From assembly GCF_026340305.1 (NCBI RefSeq), contig NZ_JAPEPI010000001.1, positions 3,286,001-3,350,000 on the forward strand: a DNA stretch of 64,000 nt. Reading direction: 5' to 3'. Position numbers and translations under genes: made by a program. Each line of letters starts with the position of its first letter. Within the stretch, counting starts at the first letter, position 1. Below the pieces are notes generated by a model. The model was not told the origin of the DNA. It did no database searches and worked only from the letters and a program-made list of their open reading frames with translations. This document shows, piece by piece, positions 27,857-37,249 of the stretch. This stretch comes from Streptomyces sp. NBC_01381. Its GTDB lineage: Bacteria > Actinomycetota > Actinomycetes > Streptomycetales > Streptomycetaceae.

Positions 27857-28438
27857 TCAGCTGCCCTGCGGCGCCGCGGTCCCGACCGGCTCCAGGAACT
27901 GCATGTCCAGCTGGATCTTCACCACGTCGCCGAGCAGCCCGGCCCCGAAGTCGAGGCCGTAGTCGCCGCGGCGGATCTCGCCGGTGGCCTCGAAACCGGC
28001 GTGGCGTCGCTCGTCGCCAGGGAAGGCCTGCAGACCGCCGAACTCGACGGCGAGGGTGATCGGCCGGGTGACGTCGCCGATGGTCAGCTCGCCCTCCAGG
28101 GTCCAGTCGTCCTCCTTGCCGGTGACCCGCGTCGAGCGGAACGTCATCGTGGGGCGGCGCTCCACATCGAGCAGATCGGGGGACCGGACATGCGCGTCGC
28201 GGTCCGCGTTGCCGGTGTCGATCGAGGCCAGGGCGACGGTGGCCGTCACCGATGAGGTCTCCAGGCTTTCGCCCACGACGAGACCGGCCGTCACCTCGCT
28301 GAAACGGCCCCGCACCTTGGAGATCCCGAGGTGGCGGATGGTGAAGTTGACGGCGGAGTGGAAGGGGTCGATCTCCCAGCTGCCTGCGGGCAGCGGAAGG
28401 GCGGTCGTGGTGCTCGTGGCACTGGTGTCAGAAGTCAT
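27857..28438 (-). CDS. YceI family protein
   Basis: 193 residues from the ATG at 28438 (a second in-frame ATG lies 9 nt upstream). The lipocalin-like YceI fold is recognisable from WEIDPFHSAVNFTIRHLGISKVRGRF near residue 22, SPDLLDVERRPTMTFRSTRV near 88, LTIGDVTRPITLAVEF near 118, and RRGDYGLDFG near 155. The fold binds isoprenoid-like lipids. No signal peptide is seen, so it appears cytoplasmic. It is divergent, with 101 nt between, from an XRE regulator that may control it. Confidence 0.92.
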   Translation of the reverse strand: MTSDTSATSTTTALPLPAGSWEIDPFHSAVNFTIRHLGISKVRGRFSEVTAGLVVGESLETSSVTATVALASIDTGNADRDAHVRSPDLLDVERRPTMTFRSTRVTGKEDDWTLEGELTIGDVTRPITLAVEFGGLQAFPGDERRHAGFEATGEIRRGDYGLDFGAGLLGDVVKIQLDMQFLEPVGTAAPQGS

Positions 28439-28539
28439 GCCGTCCACGATGGGCGGCCGCCGAGACCCGAGGAAGGCCGGGCCGAGACTGGTAGTGACAG
28501 GGCCACGATCCGGTCCGGTGACGCTGATACGTTCGATCG

Positions 28540-29394
28540 GTGAGCGACAACGAGCTGGGCATCTTCCTGCGGCGCTGCCGTGAAGCGGTCACGCCCGCCC
28601 AGGTCGGGCTGCCCACGGGACCGCGGCGCCGCACGCCCGGCCTGCGCCGCTCCGAGGTCGCCACGCTCGCCGGGGTCAGCGTCGAATACCTGGCCCGGCT
28701 CGAACAAGGCCGCGACCGCCACCCGTCGCCGCAGGTGATGGGCGCGCTCGCGGACGCCCTGCGGCTCTCCGTGGAGGAGCGTCTCCATCTGCGCCGCCTG
28801 GAGAAGGAGACGAGCGGCGACCCCTGCTGCCCGACGGCGAGCGCGCCGGCCCAGGCGGTCCGGCCCACCGTGCGGGCGCTGATCGACCGCCTGGAGCCCG
28901 CCCCGGCCGTCCTGCTCAACCGGCTCAGCGATGTTCTCGCGTACACATCGGGCTACGAGCGGATCGTCGGCCCCACCGGTCTCCTGGACGGCGAGCGGCC
29001 CAACCTCATCCGGTTCCTGTTCACCGACGAGCGGGCCCGTGCCGCCTACCCCGAATGGGACCGCGTGGCCGACGAGCAGGTCGCGAGCCTCCGGTCGGAC
29101 TCCATGCTCAGCGACCCCCATGCCGAGGGGTTCGCCGACGAGCTGACCGTCATCGCGGGCGCCCCGTTCGCCGACCGCATGGCGACCGTGCCACGGCTGC
29201 CGCGGCGCAGCGGCGTCGACCGCATGACGCATCCGGAGGCCGGCGCGCTGCTTCTGTCGTACGAGACGCTGGCCCTGCCCGAGGGCGACGAACAGCGCCT
29301 GGTGGTGTACCTCCCGGCCGACGACGCCTCGTCGGCGGCGCTCGACCGCCTCAACGGCCGCCAGCCGGGCGGCCTGCGCGCGGTGACGGGCTGA
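28540..29394 (+). CDS. XRE family transcriptional regulator with MmyB-like ligand domain
   Basis: 284 residues from a GTG at 28540. The N-terminal helix-turn-helix (about residues 8-80) contains TPGLRRSEVATLAGVSVEYLARLEQGRDRHPS; the remainder matches the MmyB-like ligand-binding domain with NRLSDVLAYTSGYERI, NLIRFLFTDERAR and the C-terminal THPEAGALLLSYETLALP. Such regulators often act on the divergent gene, here YceI. A fragment of its 3' end (around 29314-29345) recurs inside the downstream tandem repeats. Confidence 0.92.
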   Translation: MSDNELGIFLRRCREAVTPAQVGLPTGPRRRTPGLRRSEVATLAGVSVEYLARLEQGRDRHPSPQVMGALADALRLSVEERLHLRRLEKETSGDPCCPTASAPAQAVRPTVRALIDRLEPAPAVLLNRLSDVLAYTSGYERIVGPTGLLDGERPNLIRFLFTDERARAAYPEWDRVADEQVASLRSDSMLSDPHAEGFADELTVIAGAPFADRMATVPRLPRRSGVDRMTHPEAGALLLSYETLALPEGDEQRLVVYLPADDASSAALDRLNGRQPGGLRAVTG

Positions 29395-29400
29395 CGGGCC

Positions 29401-29844
29401 TCAGGCCACCTCCGCGGTCCGGCTTCAGGCCAGCTCCGCCGCGTACGGCGGCTCGGCGCCCGAGCGGGACACGGTGAACGCGGGCGCGCGCCGCGAGATG
29501 CAGTGCATCGCCGCGGCCGGCGGCGCTTCGTCGGCGGCTGACCGGCTGACCCGTCTCAGGCCAGTTCCGTCGCGTACGGCGGTTCGGCGCCTGCACGGGA
29601 CATGGTGTCGGCGGGCGCGCGCACCGCGAGACGCAGTGCATCGCCCCGGCCAACGACGCCTCGTCGGCGGCTGACCGGCCTTGGACCGGTTGACCTGCCT
29701 CAGGCCAGTTCCGTCGCGTACGGCGGTTCGGCGCCCGCACGGGACATGGTGAACGCGGGCGCGCGCCGCGAGATGCAGTGCATCGCCCCGGCCAACGACG
29801 CCTCGTCGGCGGCTGACCGGTCTCGGTCCGGTTGACCTGCCTCA
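29401..29844. repeat. Tandem repeats built from the 3' ends of two convergent genes
   Basis: Copies of the sugar kinase 3' end start at 29426, 29557 and 29701, with the intact gene's own end at 29843; spacings are 131, 144 and 142 nt. Each unit begins CAGGCCAGTTCCGTCGCG or close to it and, near its far end, carries GACGCCTCGTCGGCGGC, which matches the XRE gene at 29323-29339. So each unit joins the tail of the kinase to the tail of the XRE gene. No independent gene is credible in this 447-nt interval. Confidence 0.9.
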
Positions 29845-30762
29845 CGCCAGTTCCGTCGCGTACGGCGGCTCGGCGCCCGCGCGGGACACGGTGACGGCCG
29901 CCGCGCGCGCCGCGAGACGCAGTACCTCGCCCCAGCCGTCCGCGCCGAGCGCGGCCAGACCCGGCGCGGACAGCGCGTCCCGCAGGGAAAGTCCGTGCAG
30001 CAGCGCCGCGTTGACCGTGTCGCCCGCGCCGATGGTGTCCACGACATCGACCCGCTCACCCGGCACGGACCACTCCCCGCCGTCCCGGGTGAAGACCGTA
30101 AGACCCGAGCCGCCCCGCGTGATCACCACGGCGCCGGGGCCGGACGCGAGCCACTCGTGCGGCGTGCCGCCGAGCCAACTCGCGTCGTCCTCCGACAGCT
30201 TGAGCAGCGAGACCGACGGCAGCCAGCTCTTGAAACGGGCCCGGTAGGCGTCCGCGTCCGGGATCAGACCGGCCCGGATGTTCGGATCGAGCGCCGTGAA
30301 GACACCCCGCGCCGACTCCCGGCGCATCAGCTCCTCGTAGGCGCTCGCGCCCGGTTCGAGGACGAGCGAGCACGTGCCGAACGACACCGCGCGCACGCCG
30401 TCGGGCAGCACGGCCGGGGCCGTGAAGAGCCGGTCGGCGGTGCCGTCGACGTAGAAGGAGTAACCGGCGGAGCCGTCCGCGCCGATCGAGGCGACGGCGA
30501 GCGTCGTCGGTTCGGCGCCCCGCTGGACGTACGACACATCGACGCCGGCGGCCCGCAGCCCCGCCACCAGCGCCTCGCCGAACGCGTCCCGCGAGATCCG
30601 TGAACAGAAGGCGACAGGGGAGCCGAGGCGGCCGAGGGCCACCGCGGTGTTGTACGGACCGCCGCCCAGACGCGGGGCGAGCGGGGACAGCGAGGGCGGC
30701 ACGGCACCGGCGGAATCCTGCGGGACGAGGTCGATCAGGGCCTCTCCGGCGACGACTATCAC
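29842..30762 (-). CDS. PfkB family carbohydrate kinase (fructokinase-like)
   Basis: 306 residues from a GTG at 30762 with AGAGGAA 6-10 nt upstream. PfkB family marks are VVAGEALIDLVPQ at the start, APRLGGGPYNTAVALGRLG near residue 30, and DTIGAGDTVNAALLHG near 243 with the catalytic Asp. The pattern best fits fructokinase-type sugar kinases, though the specificity is not certain. The last residues AGAEPPYATELA are encoded by the sequence that has been copied three more times downstream. Confidence 0.9.
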   Translation of the reverse strand: MIVVAGEALIDLVPQDSAGAVPPSLSPLAPRLGGGPYNTAVALGRLGSPVAFCSRISRDAFGEALVAGLRAAGVDVSYVQRGAEPTTLAVASIGADGSAGYSFYVDGTADRLFTAPAVLPDGVRAVSFGTCSLVLEPGASAYEELMRRESARGVFTALDPNIRAGLIPDADAYRARFKSWLPSVSLLKLSEDDASWLGGTPHEWLASGPGAVVITRGGSGLTVFTRDGGEWSVPGERVDVVDTIGAGDTVNAALLHGLSLRDALSAPGLAALGADGWGEVLRLAARAAAVTVSRAGAEPPYATELA

Positions 30763-30971
30763 GGCTGGTTCCTCTCGGCTCTGCGGTCGTACGGCGCGGC
30801 AGCCGCGCACACCGGCTCCCTGACTCCCCGGCTTGCGCACAGGCTAGGGCTTCTGGGCGGACACGGGCCGATACGGGCGGCACTCGGGCACGGCCGTGCC
30901 CAACACGGGCGCGCAGCCCCGCACCGGTATGGTCTGATCCGTCACCGATGCGCCTGACCTGTGGAGAGTTC

Positions 30972-31400
30972 ATGCCCGGCACGCCTCCCCCCGCCCGCCG
31001 CACCGTGCTGCGCGCCGCCGCCATCGTGCCGGCCGCCGGGCTCGGCATCACGGCCTGCTCGTCCGGCGGCGGCGGTGGCGGCAACCGCTCCGCGCCGACC
31101 GCGCCGGTGGACCTCGGCGCGTCGGACGAGATCAAGGTGGGCGCCTCGAAGCTCTACACGGACGAGAACGTCGTGGTCAGCCGTATCGCGGACGCCGAGT
31201 ACAAGGCGTTCAGCACGATCTGCACGCACGAGAAGTGCCCCATCAACAACCTGGAGGGGCACAAGCTCACCTGCCCCTGCCATGGCAGCCAGTTCGACGC
31301 CACGAACGGCAAGGTGCTGCACGAGCCAGCCACCGTCCCGCTCGCCGAGCTGCCGGTGAAGGTCGAGAAGGGCAAGATCATCGCGGGTCCCGGGGCCTGA
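30972..31400 (+). CDS. Rieske (2Fe-2S) iron-sulfur protein, predicted Tat lipoprotein
   Basis: 142 residues from the ATG at 30972 (an ATG at 30948 is an alternative). The N-terminus has a twin-arginine ARRTVLRAAAIVPAAGLG segment and a lipobox GITAC near residue 31, then a Gly-rich linker. The Rieske cluster ligands are CTHEKC near residue 82 and CPCHGSQF near 100, the standard C-x-H and C-x-x-H pairs. It would be a membrane-anchored extracytoplasmic electron carrier. No redox partner gene is adjacent, so its pathway is unknown. Confidence 0.92.
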   Translation: MPGTPPPARRTVLRAAAIVPAAGLGITACSSGGGGGGNRSAPTAPVDLGASDEIKVGASKLYTDENVVVSRIADAEYKAFSTICTHEKCPINNLEGHKLTCPCHGSQFDATNGKVLHEPATVPLAELPVKVEKGKIIAGPGA

Positions 31401-31453
31401 CGACGCGATCAGCCGGGCGGATCGTTCACTCCGGGCGATTCACTCCGGGCGAT

Positions 31454-32410
31454 TCACTCCCAGTCCCACGCGATCCCCAGGAGCCCCGCCCGCACCTGCT
31501 GCTCCACGATGTGCACCGACCGATGGCTGCCGCTCAGTGTCAGCTCCTGGCGGCCACCGCGCGGCGCCGCCGCCGAATGCTGGGCGAAGCGGTGGCAGTG
31601 CAGGGGCAGGGCACCCTCGTCGAAGCGCACCTGCAGCGCGTACTGCCCGCCCGCGTAGGTGAAGCCGCGCAGATACTCGGTGGAGGCGCCCGCCGTGCCG
31701 TCCTCGAAGCCGTAGCGGAACAGATGGGTGTCTCCCGCGCGCAGGCGCGCGTCGAAGAGCAGCTCGGCGACGAGCACACCCGTCTCGTGATGCCACCGCA
31801 CGCGCCCGGTGCGGCAGTTCTCCAGGGCGTGTACGCCGATGTGTTCGGGTACGCAGCCGGGGTCGCCGTGGTAGATCGCGAGGTAGCGGTCCACGTCGTC
31901 CCGGTGGGAGCGCACCACGTGCTGCGAGTCGCGGCCGAGCAGCTCACGGCGCGCGCCGATCCGCACCCGCTCATGGTGGCCGACCGTGTGCAGACCGCCG
32001 TCGAGCGGGGATTCGAGGTCGGCGAGGAGGCGCTGCACGACGTCGGAGGCCTCGATGAGCGAGCGGTAGGAGCGGGCGGCGGGGCGTTCGCAGCCAGGAC
32101 TCCCCGAGGAATGGGCGGGCTGCGCGAGAAGCCGGATCAGTGACTCGTCGGGAAGCTGGAGGATCTCCTCCAGGGCGCGTACGGCCCGCAGCGACTCGGT
32201 GCGCTGCGGGCGCCGCGCACCCTGCTGCCAGTAACTCAGGCTCGTCACACCGACGTTGACGCCGTGCCGCGCGAGATGATGACGTACCCGTTGCAGGGGG
32301 AGGCGGCGGGCGGCGATCGCGGCCCGCAGCGCCACATGGAAGGGCCCGGTGCGCAGCGCGGTCTCCAGGTCCGCAGGCGTCTCCTCCGCGAGCTGTGTGC
32401 CGTGCCGCAT
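31454..32410 (-). CDS. XRE-like DNA-binding regulator
   Basis: 318 residues from the ATG at 32410; the open frame extends further upstream to 32791 but that part is antisense to the protease gene. A helix-turn-helix lies around residues 30-70 (LQRVRHHLARHGVNVGVTSLSYWQQGARRPQR), followed by LRAVRALEEILQLPDESLIRLL and a C-terminal part of about 200 residues rich in beta strands (RVRWHHETGVLVAELLFDARL) of unknown function. It resembles a conserved streptomycete regulator group. It is divergent from the secreted protease operon and is followed by an inverted repeat at its own promoter. Confidence 0.8.
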   Translation of the reverse strand: MRHGTQLAEETPADLETALRTGPFHVALRAAIAARRLPLQRVRHHLARHGVNVGVTSLSYWQQGARRPQRTESLRAVRALEEILQLPDESLIRLLAQPAHSSGSPGCERPAARSYRSLIEASDVVQRLLADLESPLDGGLHTVGHHERVRIGARRELLGRDSQHVVRSHRDDVDRYLAIYHGDPGCVPEHIGVHALENCRTGRVRWHHETGVLVAELLFDARLRAGDTHLFRYGFEDGTAGASTEYLRGFTYAGGQYALQVRFDEGALPLHCHRFAQHSAAAPRGGRQELTLSGSHRSVHIVEQQVRAGLLGIAWDWE

Positions 32411-32424
32411 CGCAAGGCCCCTTC

Positions 32425-32438
32425 TGTGAACATTCACA
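32425..32438. promoter_or_regulatory. Inverted repeat TGTGAA-CA-TTCACA, candidate operator
   Basis: Six-base arms with a 2-nt centre, 15 nt upstream of the XRE-like regulator ATG. Related half-sites TGTTCACA (32497-32504) and GTTCACTG (32518-32525) lie in the same divergent intergenic region. This layout suits autoregulation and control of the protease operon on the other side. Confidence 0.5.
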
Positions 32439-32639
32439 TCGGCCGCCCGGGCGTACGCGCCGGTCGGAACGGGCCACCAGGTGGGCGTACGAGGGGTGTT
32501 CACATACGTACGCCGTCGTTCACTGGCCCAAGTAATCCCGCATTGAACCTTGTTGACCTGCACCCGACAACACTCGATGCTCAATCGCAGCGTCCGGACG
32601 CGCTCCTCCACCCCCTCGCCCCCACTCGGGAGGAACGCG

Positions 32640-33248
32640 ATGCGCCAGAGAAACAGCAGGTACAGCAGACGCAGACGGTTGTCGGCGGTCGCCGTCGTGG
32701 CGGTGGCGCTGGTTGCCGCGCCGGCGGCGACGGCCACGGCCGAGCCGGCCCCAGGACCCTCCGCCCTCGCCGCCAAGCGGCTGAACATCACGATGCAGGC
32801 TCAGGAGAAGACCAACTGGTGCTGGGCCGCGGGCGGGAACACCATCGCCGCCTTCTACGGCAAGAAGTACAGCCAGAACCAGTTCTGCAACGCCGCCTTC
32901 GGGCGCAACCAGAACACCGAGTGCCCCAACAACCAGGCCACGCTGGGCAACGTACAGAACGGCCTGGAGTGGGCGGGCATCAACTCCGGCTCCTATGTGA
33001 ACGGTTGGCTGCGCTACCCGACCGTGCAGGCCGAGATCAACGCGGGCCGGCCCGTGGAGACCCGCATCCAGTGGTCGGGCGGCGGCGGCCACATGCACGT
33101 CCTCTACGGATACGACGATGCCCAGAGCTGGGTCTACTGGGGCGACCCCTGGCCCTCCAGCGACCGCTACAACTGGGCCTCGCACGACTGGTACGTGGAC
33201 AACGGCACCTTCTCCTGGACCCACTCGCTGTACCGGATCGGGGCGTGA
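32640..33248 (+). CDS. Secreted papain-like cysteine protease (C39/C70-like)
   Basis: 202 residues from the ATG at 32640, with GGGAGGAA upstream. A basic start plus hydrophobic core (RRRRLSAVAVVAVALVAAPAATATA) forms a signal peptide of about 42 residues. The mature part has the catalytic Cys in TNWCWAAGG near residue 59, a His in GGGHMHVLYGY near 152 and an Asp/Asn in VYWGDPWP near 166, matching the papain-like family. Two further cysteines (QFCNAAF, ECPNN) may form a disulfide. The stop overlaps the GTG of the next gene, indicating coupled translation. Confidence 0.88.
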   Translation: MRQRNSRYSRRRRLSAVAVVAVALVAAPAATATAEPAPGPSALAAKRLNITMQAQEKTNWCWAAGGNTIAAFYGKKYSQNQFCNAAFGRNQNTECPNNQATLGNVQNGLEWAGINSGSYVNGWLRYPTVQAEINAGRPVETRIQWSGGGGHMHVLYGYDDAQSWVYWGDPWPSSDRYNWASHDWYVDNGTFSWTHSLYRIGA

Positions 33249-34051
33249 GCGCGATGAGCCGTCATCTGCTGAGAGCCGTGCTCGCCGGCTCCGCCGCCAC
33301 CCTGTTCCTCGGCCTCGCCGCCCCGCACGCCACGGCGGACTCGGGCCCCTCCGAAGCCTCGCGCGAGGCCGCCCGGAAGGCGGCGAGCTCGCCCGGGACG
33401 CTGGACACCCTCTCCCGCTTCTTCGCCCGCGATGGCGCCGTCACCAAGGCCGCGGCGGACCCGCGCGTCCAGGGCGACGCCGTGCCCGTGTACTACCTCT
33501 CCCCGGAGTTCGTCACGGGCGAGAAGGGGGCGCCGGTCGCCCGCCTGGAGTTCCTCGCCAGCAAGGCGGTCTCGTCCGACGGACAGGAGGCCTCCCTGTG
33601 GACCGTCGAGCGGGGCGATTCCTGGAAGGTCGTGAACATCGCCACCGGGGACGACGAGACGCACTACGCGCGCGTGGGCGCCAAGAAGCTCCCCGGAGGC
33701 ACCGTTTTCCGCGAGCCGCAGATCGACGCCTGGTACGTCCAGGGGCGGGGGCGAGTGCTGCCGCTGGACGCGGACGCGAAGCTTGCCGTGGGCTCCGGCG
33801 GTATCCCGGTTGCCGCCTATCAGAAGCGGGTGCACGACGCGTACGCCGATAAATTGCCTGGCAGCGGCTACGCGAAGTCCGGTGCGGCGGGGGGCTTCGC
33901 CCGGAAGGAGGCCGCTGGTGAGCCGGCGGGTGGCTCCTCGCCCGACGGTCCCGTCACAGTTGCCTCCTCCGTGGCCGGAGCGGGAGCACTGGTCGCCCTC
34001 GGCCTCTCCGGAGCGGCCGTTCTGCGGCATCGCACCCGGCAGCGCGCCTGA
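33245..34051 (+). CDS. Secreted, C-terminally membrane-anchored protein of unknown function
   Basis: 268 residues from the GTG at 33245, which overlaps the protease stop as GTGA; an ATG at 33254 is an alternative. It has an N-terminal signal peptide ending near HATA, an extracellular region with SPEFVTGEKGAPVARLEF and SLWTVERGDSWKVVNIATGDDE, then a Gly/Ser-rich stretch and one hydrophobic C-terminal segment (about 238-258) followed by RHRTRQRA, which is a stop-transfer arrangement. No enzyme motif is recognised. Coupling with the protease gene suggests a substrate, inhibitor, chaperone or anchor role, which is inference. Confidence 0.75.
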   Translation: MSAMSRHLLRAVLAGSAATLFLGLAAPHATADSGPSEASREAARKAASSPGTLDTLSRFFARDGAVTKAAADPRVQGDAVPVYYLSPEFVTGEKGAPVARLEFLASKAVSSDGQEASLWTVERGDSWKVVNIATGDDETHYARVGAKKLPGGTVFREPQIDAWYVQGRGRVLPLDADAKLAVGSGGIPVAAYQKRVHDAYADKLPGSGYAKSGAAGGFARKEAAGEPAGGSSPDGPVTVASSVAGAGALVALGLSGAAVLRHRTRQRA

Positions 34052-34055
34052 CCTT

Positions 34056-34107
34056 GCCCGGCCTCCGGCCGGGCTTCCCCACCCACCCGCCCTTTAGGGC
34101 GGGTGGG
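34056..34107 (+). terminator. Two successive terminator-type hairpins
   Basis: GCCCGGCC/GGCCGGGC (34056-34074, 3-nt loop) is followed by CCCACCCGCCC/GGGCGGGTGGG (34082-34107, TTTA loop). They close the protease operon before uvrC. Confidence 0.7.
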
Positions 34108-34214
34108 CTTCAAGGGTGGGGGAGAAGCGGCGCGAGACCGGGCGGAGGCGAGGAGGCGGCGGCGACGCGAGGCATCGCGGGACCGTCGCGCACAGCTCGC
34201 CCTCAAGACCCGGA

Positions 34215-34237
34215 CTGTCACCCCCCGCCAGTAGGGT
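34215..34237 (+). promoter_or_regulatory. Degenerate DNA-damage-type promoter element upstream of uvrC
   Basis: CTGTCA (34215-34220) with CCC instead of GTG, 8-nt spacer, TAGGGT (34232-34237). The -10 is 7 nt before the uvrC ATG, the same geometry as uvrB and ogt, again implying a leaderless mRNA. Less certain than the other four sites. Confidence 0.55.
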
Positions 34238-34244
34238 GTGAGGC

Positions 34245-36317
34245 ATGGCAGACCCCTCCAGCTACCGCCCCAAGCCGGGACAGATCCCCGACTCGCCGGG
34301 GGTCTACAAGTTCCGGGACGAACACCGCCGGGTCATCTACGTGGGCAAGGCGAAAAGCCTGCGCCAGCGCCTGGCGAGCTACTTCCAGGACCTCTCCCAC
34401 CTGCACCCGCGCACCGCCTCGATGGTGACGACCGCCGCGTCCGTCGAGTGGACGGTGGTGTCCACCGAGGTCGAGGCGCTGCAGCTGGAGTACAGCTGGA
34501 TCAAGGAGTTCGACCCCCGGTTCAACGTCAAGTACCGCGACGACAAGAGCTATCCGTATCTCGCGGTGACGATGAACGAGGAGTTCCCGCGCGTGCAGGT
34601 GATGCGCGGCCACAAGAAGAAGGGCGTGCGCTACTTCGGGCCCTACGGCCATGCGTGGGCCATCCGCGACACGGTCGACCTCCTGCTGCGCGTCTTCCCC
34701 GTCCGCACCTGCTCGGCCGGAGTCTTCAAGAACGCCGAGCGCACGGGCCGCCCCTGCCTCCTCGGCTATATCGGCAAGTGCTCGGCGCCCTGCGTGGAGC
34801 GGGTCACTCCGGAGGAGCACCGTGAACTCGCCGAGGACTTCTGCGAGTTCATGACGGGACGCACGGGCACGTACATCCGCCGTATCGAGCGTCAGATGGC
34901 GGACGCCGCCGAGGAGATGGAGTACGAGAAGGCGGCTCGCCTCCGCGACGACATCGAGGCCCTGAAGAAGGCCATGGAGAAGAGCGCCGTCGTCCTCGCC
35001 GACGCCACGGACGCCGATCTGATCGCCCTTGCCGAGGACGAACTCGAAGCCGCCGTCCAGATCTTCCACGTCCGCGGCGGCCGGGTGCGGGGCCAGCGCG
35101 GCTGGGTCACCGACAAGGTCGAGGCGGTCACCAGCGGTGACCTCGTCGAGCACGCCCTCCAGCAGCTCTATGGCGAGGAGAGCGGGGACTCCGTACCGAA
35201 GGAAGTCCTCGTGCCCGCGCTGCCCGACCCGATAGAGCCCGTCCAGGAGTGGCTCACCGAGCGGCGCGGCGCGAACGTCTCCCTGCGCATCCCGCAGCGC
35301 GGCGACAAGAAGGCGCTGATGGAGACCGTGGCGCGCAACGCGCAGCAGTCGCTGATGCTCCACAAGACCAAGCGGGCCTCCGACCTGACCACCCGCTCCC
35401 GCGCCCTGGAGGAGATCGCCGAGGCTCTGGAGCTCGACGGCGCCCCGCTGCGCATCGAGTGCTACGACATCTCGCATCTGCAGGGTGACGACGTGGTCGC
35501 ATCGATGGTCGTCTTCGAGGACGGCCTCGCCCGCAAGAGCGAGTACCGCCGCTTCCAGATCAAGGGCTTCGAGGGGCAGGACGACGTCCGCTCCATGCAC
35601 GAGGTGCTCACCCGCCGCTTCAAGCGCTATCTCGCCGACAAGGAGAAGACGGGGGAGCTGGACGAGGAGGGTGTCGTCGACGAGTCGAACGGCGGGGCGA
35701 ACGGCCTGACCGAGGAGGACGGCCGCCCCAAGCGCTTCGCCTACCCGCCCCAGCTCGTCGTCGTGGACGGCGGCCAGCCGCAGGTCGCGGCGGCCCGGCG
35801 GGCCCTTGACGAGCTCGGCATCGACGACATCGCGGTCTGCGGCCTCGCCAAGCGCCTCGAAGAGGTCTGGGTGCCGGGCGACGACGACCCGGTGATCCTG
35901 CCGCGCACCAGCGAGGGGCTGTACCTTCTCCAGCGGGTGCGCGACGAGGCACACCGCTTCGCGATCACCTACCAGCGGGCCAAGCGGGCCAAGCGCTTCA
36001 AGGCGGGACCGCTGGACGCCGTGCCCGGCCTGGGCGACGCGCGCAAGCAGACGCTGATCAAGCACTTCGGTTCGGTGAAGAAGCTCCGGTCCGCGACAAT
36101 CGAGCAGATCTGCGAGGTGCCGGGGATAGGCCGCAAGACGGCCGAGGCGATCGTGGTCGCCCTGGCCGCAGCGGCACCTGTGGCGCCCGCCGTGAACACG
36201 GCGACCGGAGAGATCATTGAAGAAGAGGAACCCGTACACGCGGGAGCCTCGAACGGTGAGACCGAGGCACCCGTGACCGCGGGCACCTCAGAGGAGCGAC
36301 GGGGGCAGGAGACATGA
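34245..36317 (+). CDS. uvrC: Excinuclease ABC subunit C
   Basis: 690 residues. It makes the 3' and 5' incisions around lesions. Domains in order: GIY-YIG nuclease (about 15-95; [20 protein letters not shown]), Cys-rich SPC region near 180-190 (YIGKCSAPC), UVR motif near 215-245, RNase H-like endonuclease (about 400-540; [28 protein letters not shown]), and helix-hairpin-helix pair (about 590-640). A C-terminal acidic tail follows. The stop overlaps the rapZ start (ATGA), starting an operon uvrC-rapZ-yvcK-whiA. Confidence 0.98.
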   Translation: MADPSSYRPKPGQIPDSPGVYKFRDEHRRVIYVGKAKSLRQRLASYFQDLSHLHPRTASMVTTAASVEWTVVSTEVEALQLEYSWIKEFDPRFNVKYRDDKSYPYLAVTMNEEFPRVQVMRGHKKKGVRYFGPYGHAWAIRDTVDLLLRVFPVRTCSAGVFKNAERTGRPCLLGYIGKCSAPCVERVTPEEHRELAEDFCEFMTGRTGTYIRRIERQMADAAEEMEYEKAARLRDDIEALKKAMEKSAVVLADATDADLIALAEDELEAAVQIFHVRGGRVRGQRGWVTDKVEAVTSGDLVEHALQQLYGEESGDSVPKEVLVPALPDPIEPVQEWLTERRGANVSLRIPQRGDKKALMETVARNAQQSLMLHKTKRASDLTTRSRALEEIAEALELDGAPLRIECYDISHLQGDDVVASMVVFEDGLARKSEYRRFQIKGFEGQDDVRSMHEVLTRRFKRYLADKEKTGELDEEGVVDESNGGANGLTEEDGRPKRFAYPPQLVVVDGGQPQVAAARRALDELGIDDIAVCGLAKRLEEVWVPGDDDPVILPRTSEGLYLLQRVRDEAHRFAITYQRAKRAKRFKAGPLDAVPGLGDARKQTLIKHFGSVKKLRSATIEQICEVPGIGRKTAEAIVVALAAAAPVAPAVNTATGEIIEEEEPVHAGASNGETEAPVTAGTSEERRGQET

Positions 36318-37249
36318 ACGAGCACGATGAAGGCGGCGAGCAAGTGAGTACGGGCACGACCATCGAGCCGGGTGAGGCCGCCGAGGCGGCGATCCCCGAG
36401 CTGGTGATCATCTCCGGCATGTCGGGCGCAGGCCGCAGCACGGCCGCGAAGTGCCTTGAGGACCTCGGCTGGTTCGTCGTCGACAACCTGCCGCCCGCGC
36501 TGATCCCCACGATGGTGGAGCTCGGCGCCCGCTCGCAGGGCAACGTGGCACGGATCGCGGTCGTCGTCGACGTCCGCGGCCGCCGCTTCTTCGACAATCT
36601 GCGCCAGTCCCTCTCGGATCTCGAGTCCAAGCAGGTCACCCGCAGGATCGTCTTCCTGGAGTCCTCGGACGACGCCCTGGTGCGCCGCTTCGAGTCGGTG
36701 CGCCGCCCGCACCCGCTGCAGGGCGACGGCCGCATCGTCGACGGCATCGCGGCCGAGCGCGAGCTCCTGCGCGAGCTGCGCGGCGACGCCGACCTGGTGA
36801 TCGACACGTCCAGCCTGAACGTGCACGAGCTGCGCGCCAAGATGGACGCCCAGTTCGCGGGCGACGAGGAGCCCGAGCTGCGGGCCACGGTCATGTCGTT
36901 CGGCTACAAGTACGGCCTGCCGGTCGACGCCGACCTGGTCGTGGACTGCCGCTTCCTGCCCAACCCGCACTGGGTGCCGGAGCTGCGCCCCTTCACGGGG
37001 CTCAACGAAGAGGTCTCCGGTTACGTCTTCAACCAGCCCGGGGCCAAGGAGTTCCTCGACCGGTACGCCGAGCTGCTCCAGCTCATCGCCGCGGGGTACC
37101 GCCGCGAGGGCAAGCGTTACGTGACGATCGCGGTCGGCTGTACGGGCGGCAAGCACCGCTCCGTCGCCATGTCGGAGAAGCTTGCGGCGCGCCTCGCTTC
37201 CGAGGGCGTCGAGACCGTCCTCGTCCATCGGGACATGGGGCGCGAATGA
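36314..37249 (+). CDS. rapZ: RapZ family RNase adapter / nucleotide-binding protein
   Basis: 311 residues. The N-terminal P-loop reads [13 protein letters not shown] near residue 35, with Arg at the usual Lys position as is common in actinobacterial members. Further motifs are [24 protein letters not shown] and the C-terminal domain with [26 protein letters not shown] and [13 protein letters not shown]. In E. coli RapZ tunes small-RNA decay for glucosamine synthesis; the role in actinobacteria is less clear. It overlaps both uvrC and yvcK by 4 nt, so translation is coupled. Confidence 0.95.
   Translation: MNEHDEGGEQVSTGTTIEPGEAAEAAIPELVIISGMSGAGRSTAAKCLEDLGWFVVDNLPPALIPTMVELGARSQGNVARIAVVVDVRGRRFFDNLRQSLSDLESKQVTRRIVFLESSDDALVRRFESVRRPHPLQGDGRIVDGIAAERELLRELRGDADLVIDTSSLNVHELRAKMDAQFAGDEEPELRATVMSFGYKYGLPVDADLVVDCRFLPNPHWVPELRPFTGLNEEVSGYVFNQPGAKEFLDRYAELLQLIAAGYRREGKRYVTIAVGCTGGKHRSVAMSEKLAARLASEGVETVLVHRDMGRE

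Noticed and set aside
29351..29845. Open frames inside the tandem repeat block that give repeated peptides
   Set aside because: They are read-through of duplicated gene tails in non-native frames; no start context and no independent homology.
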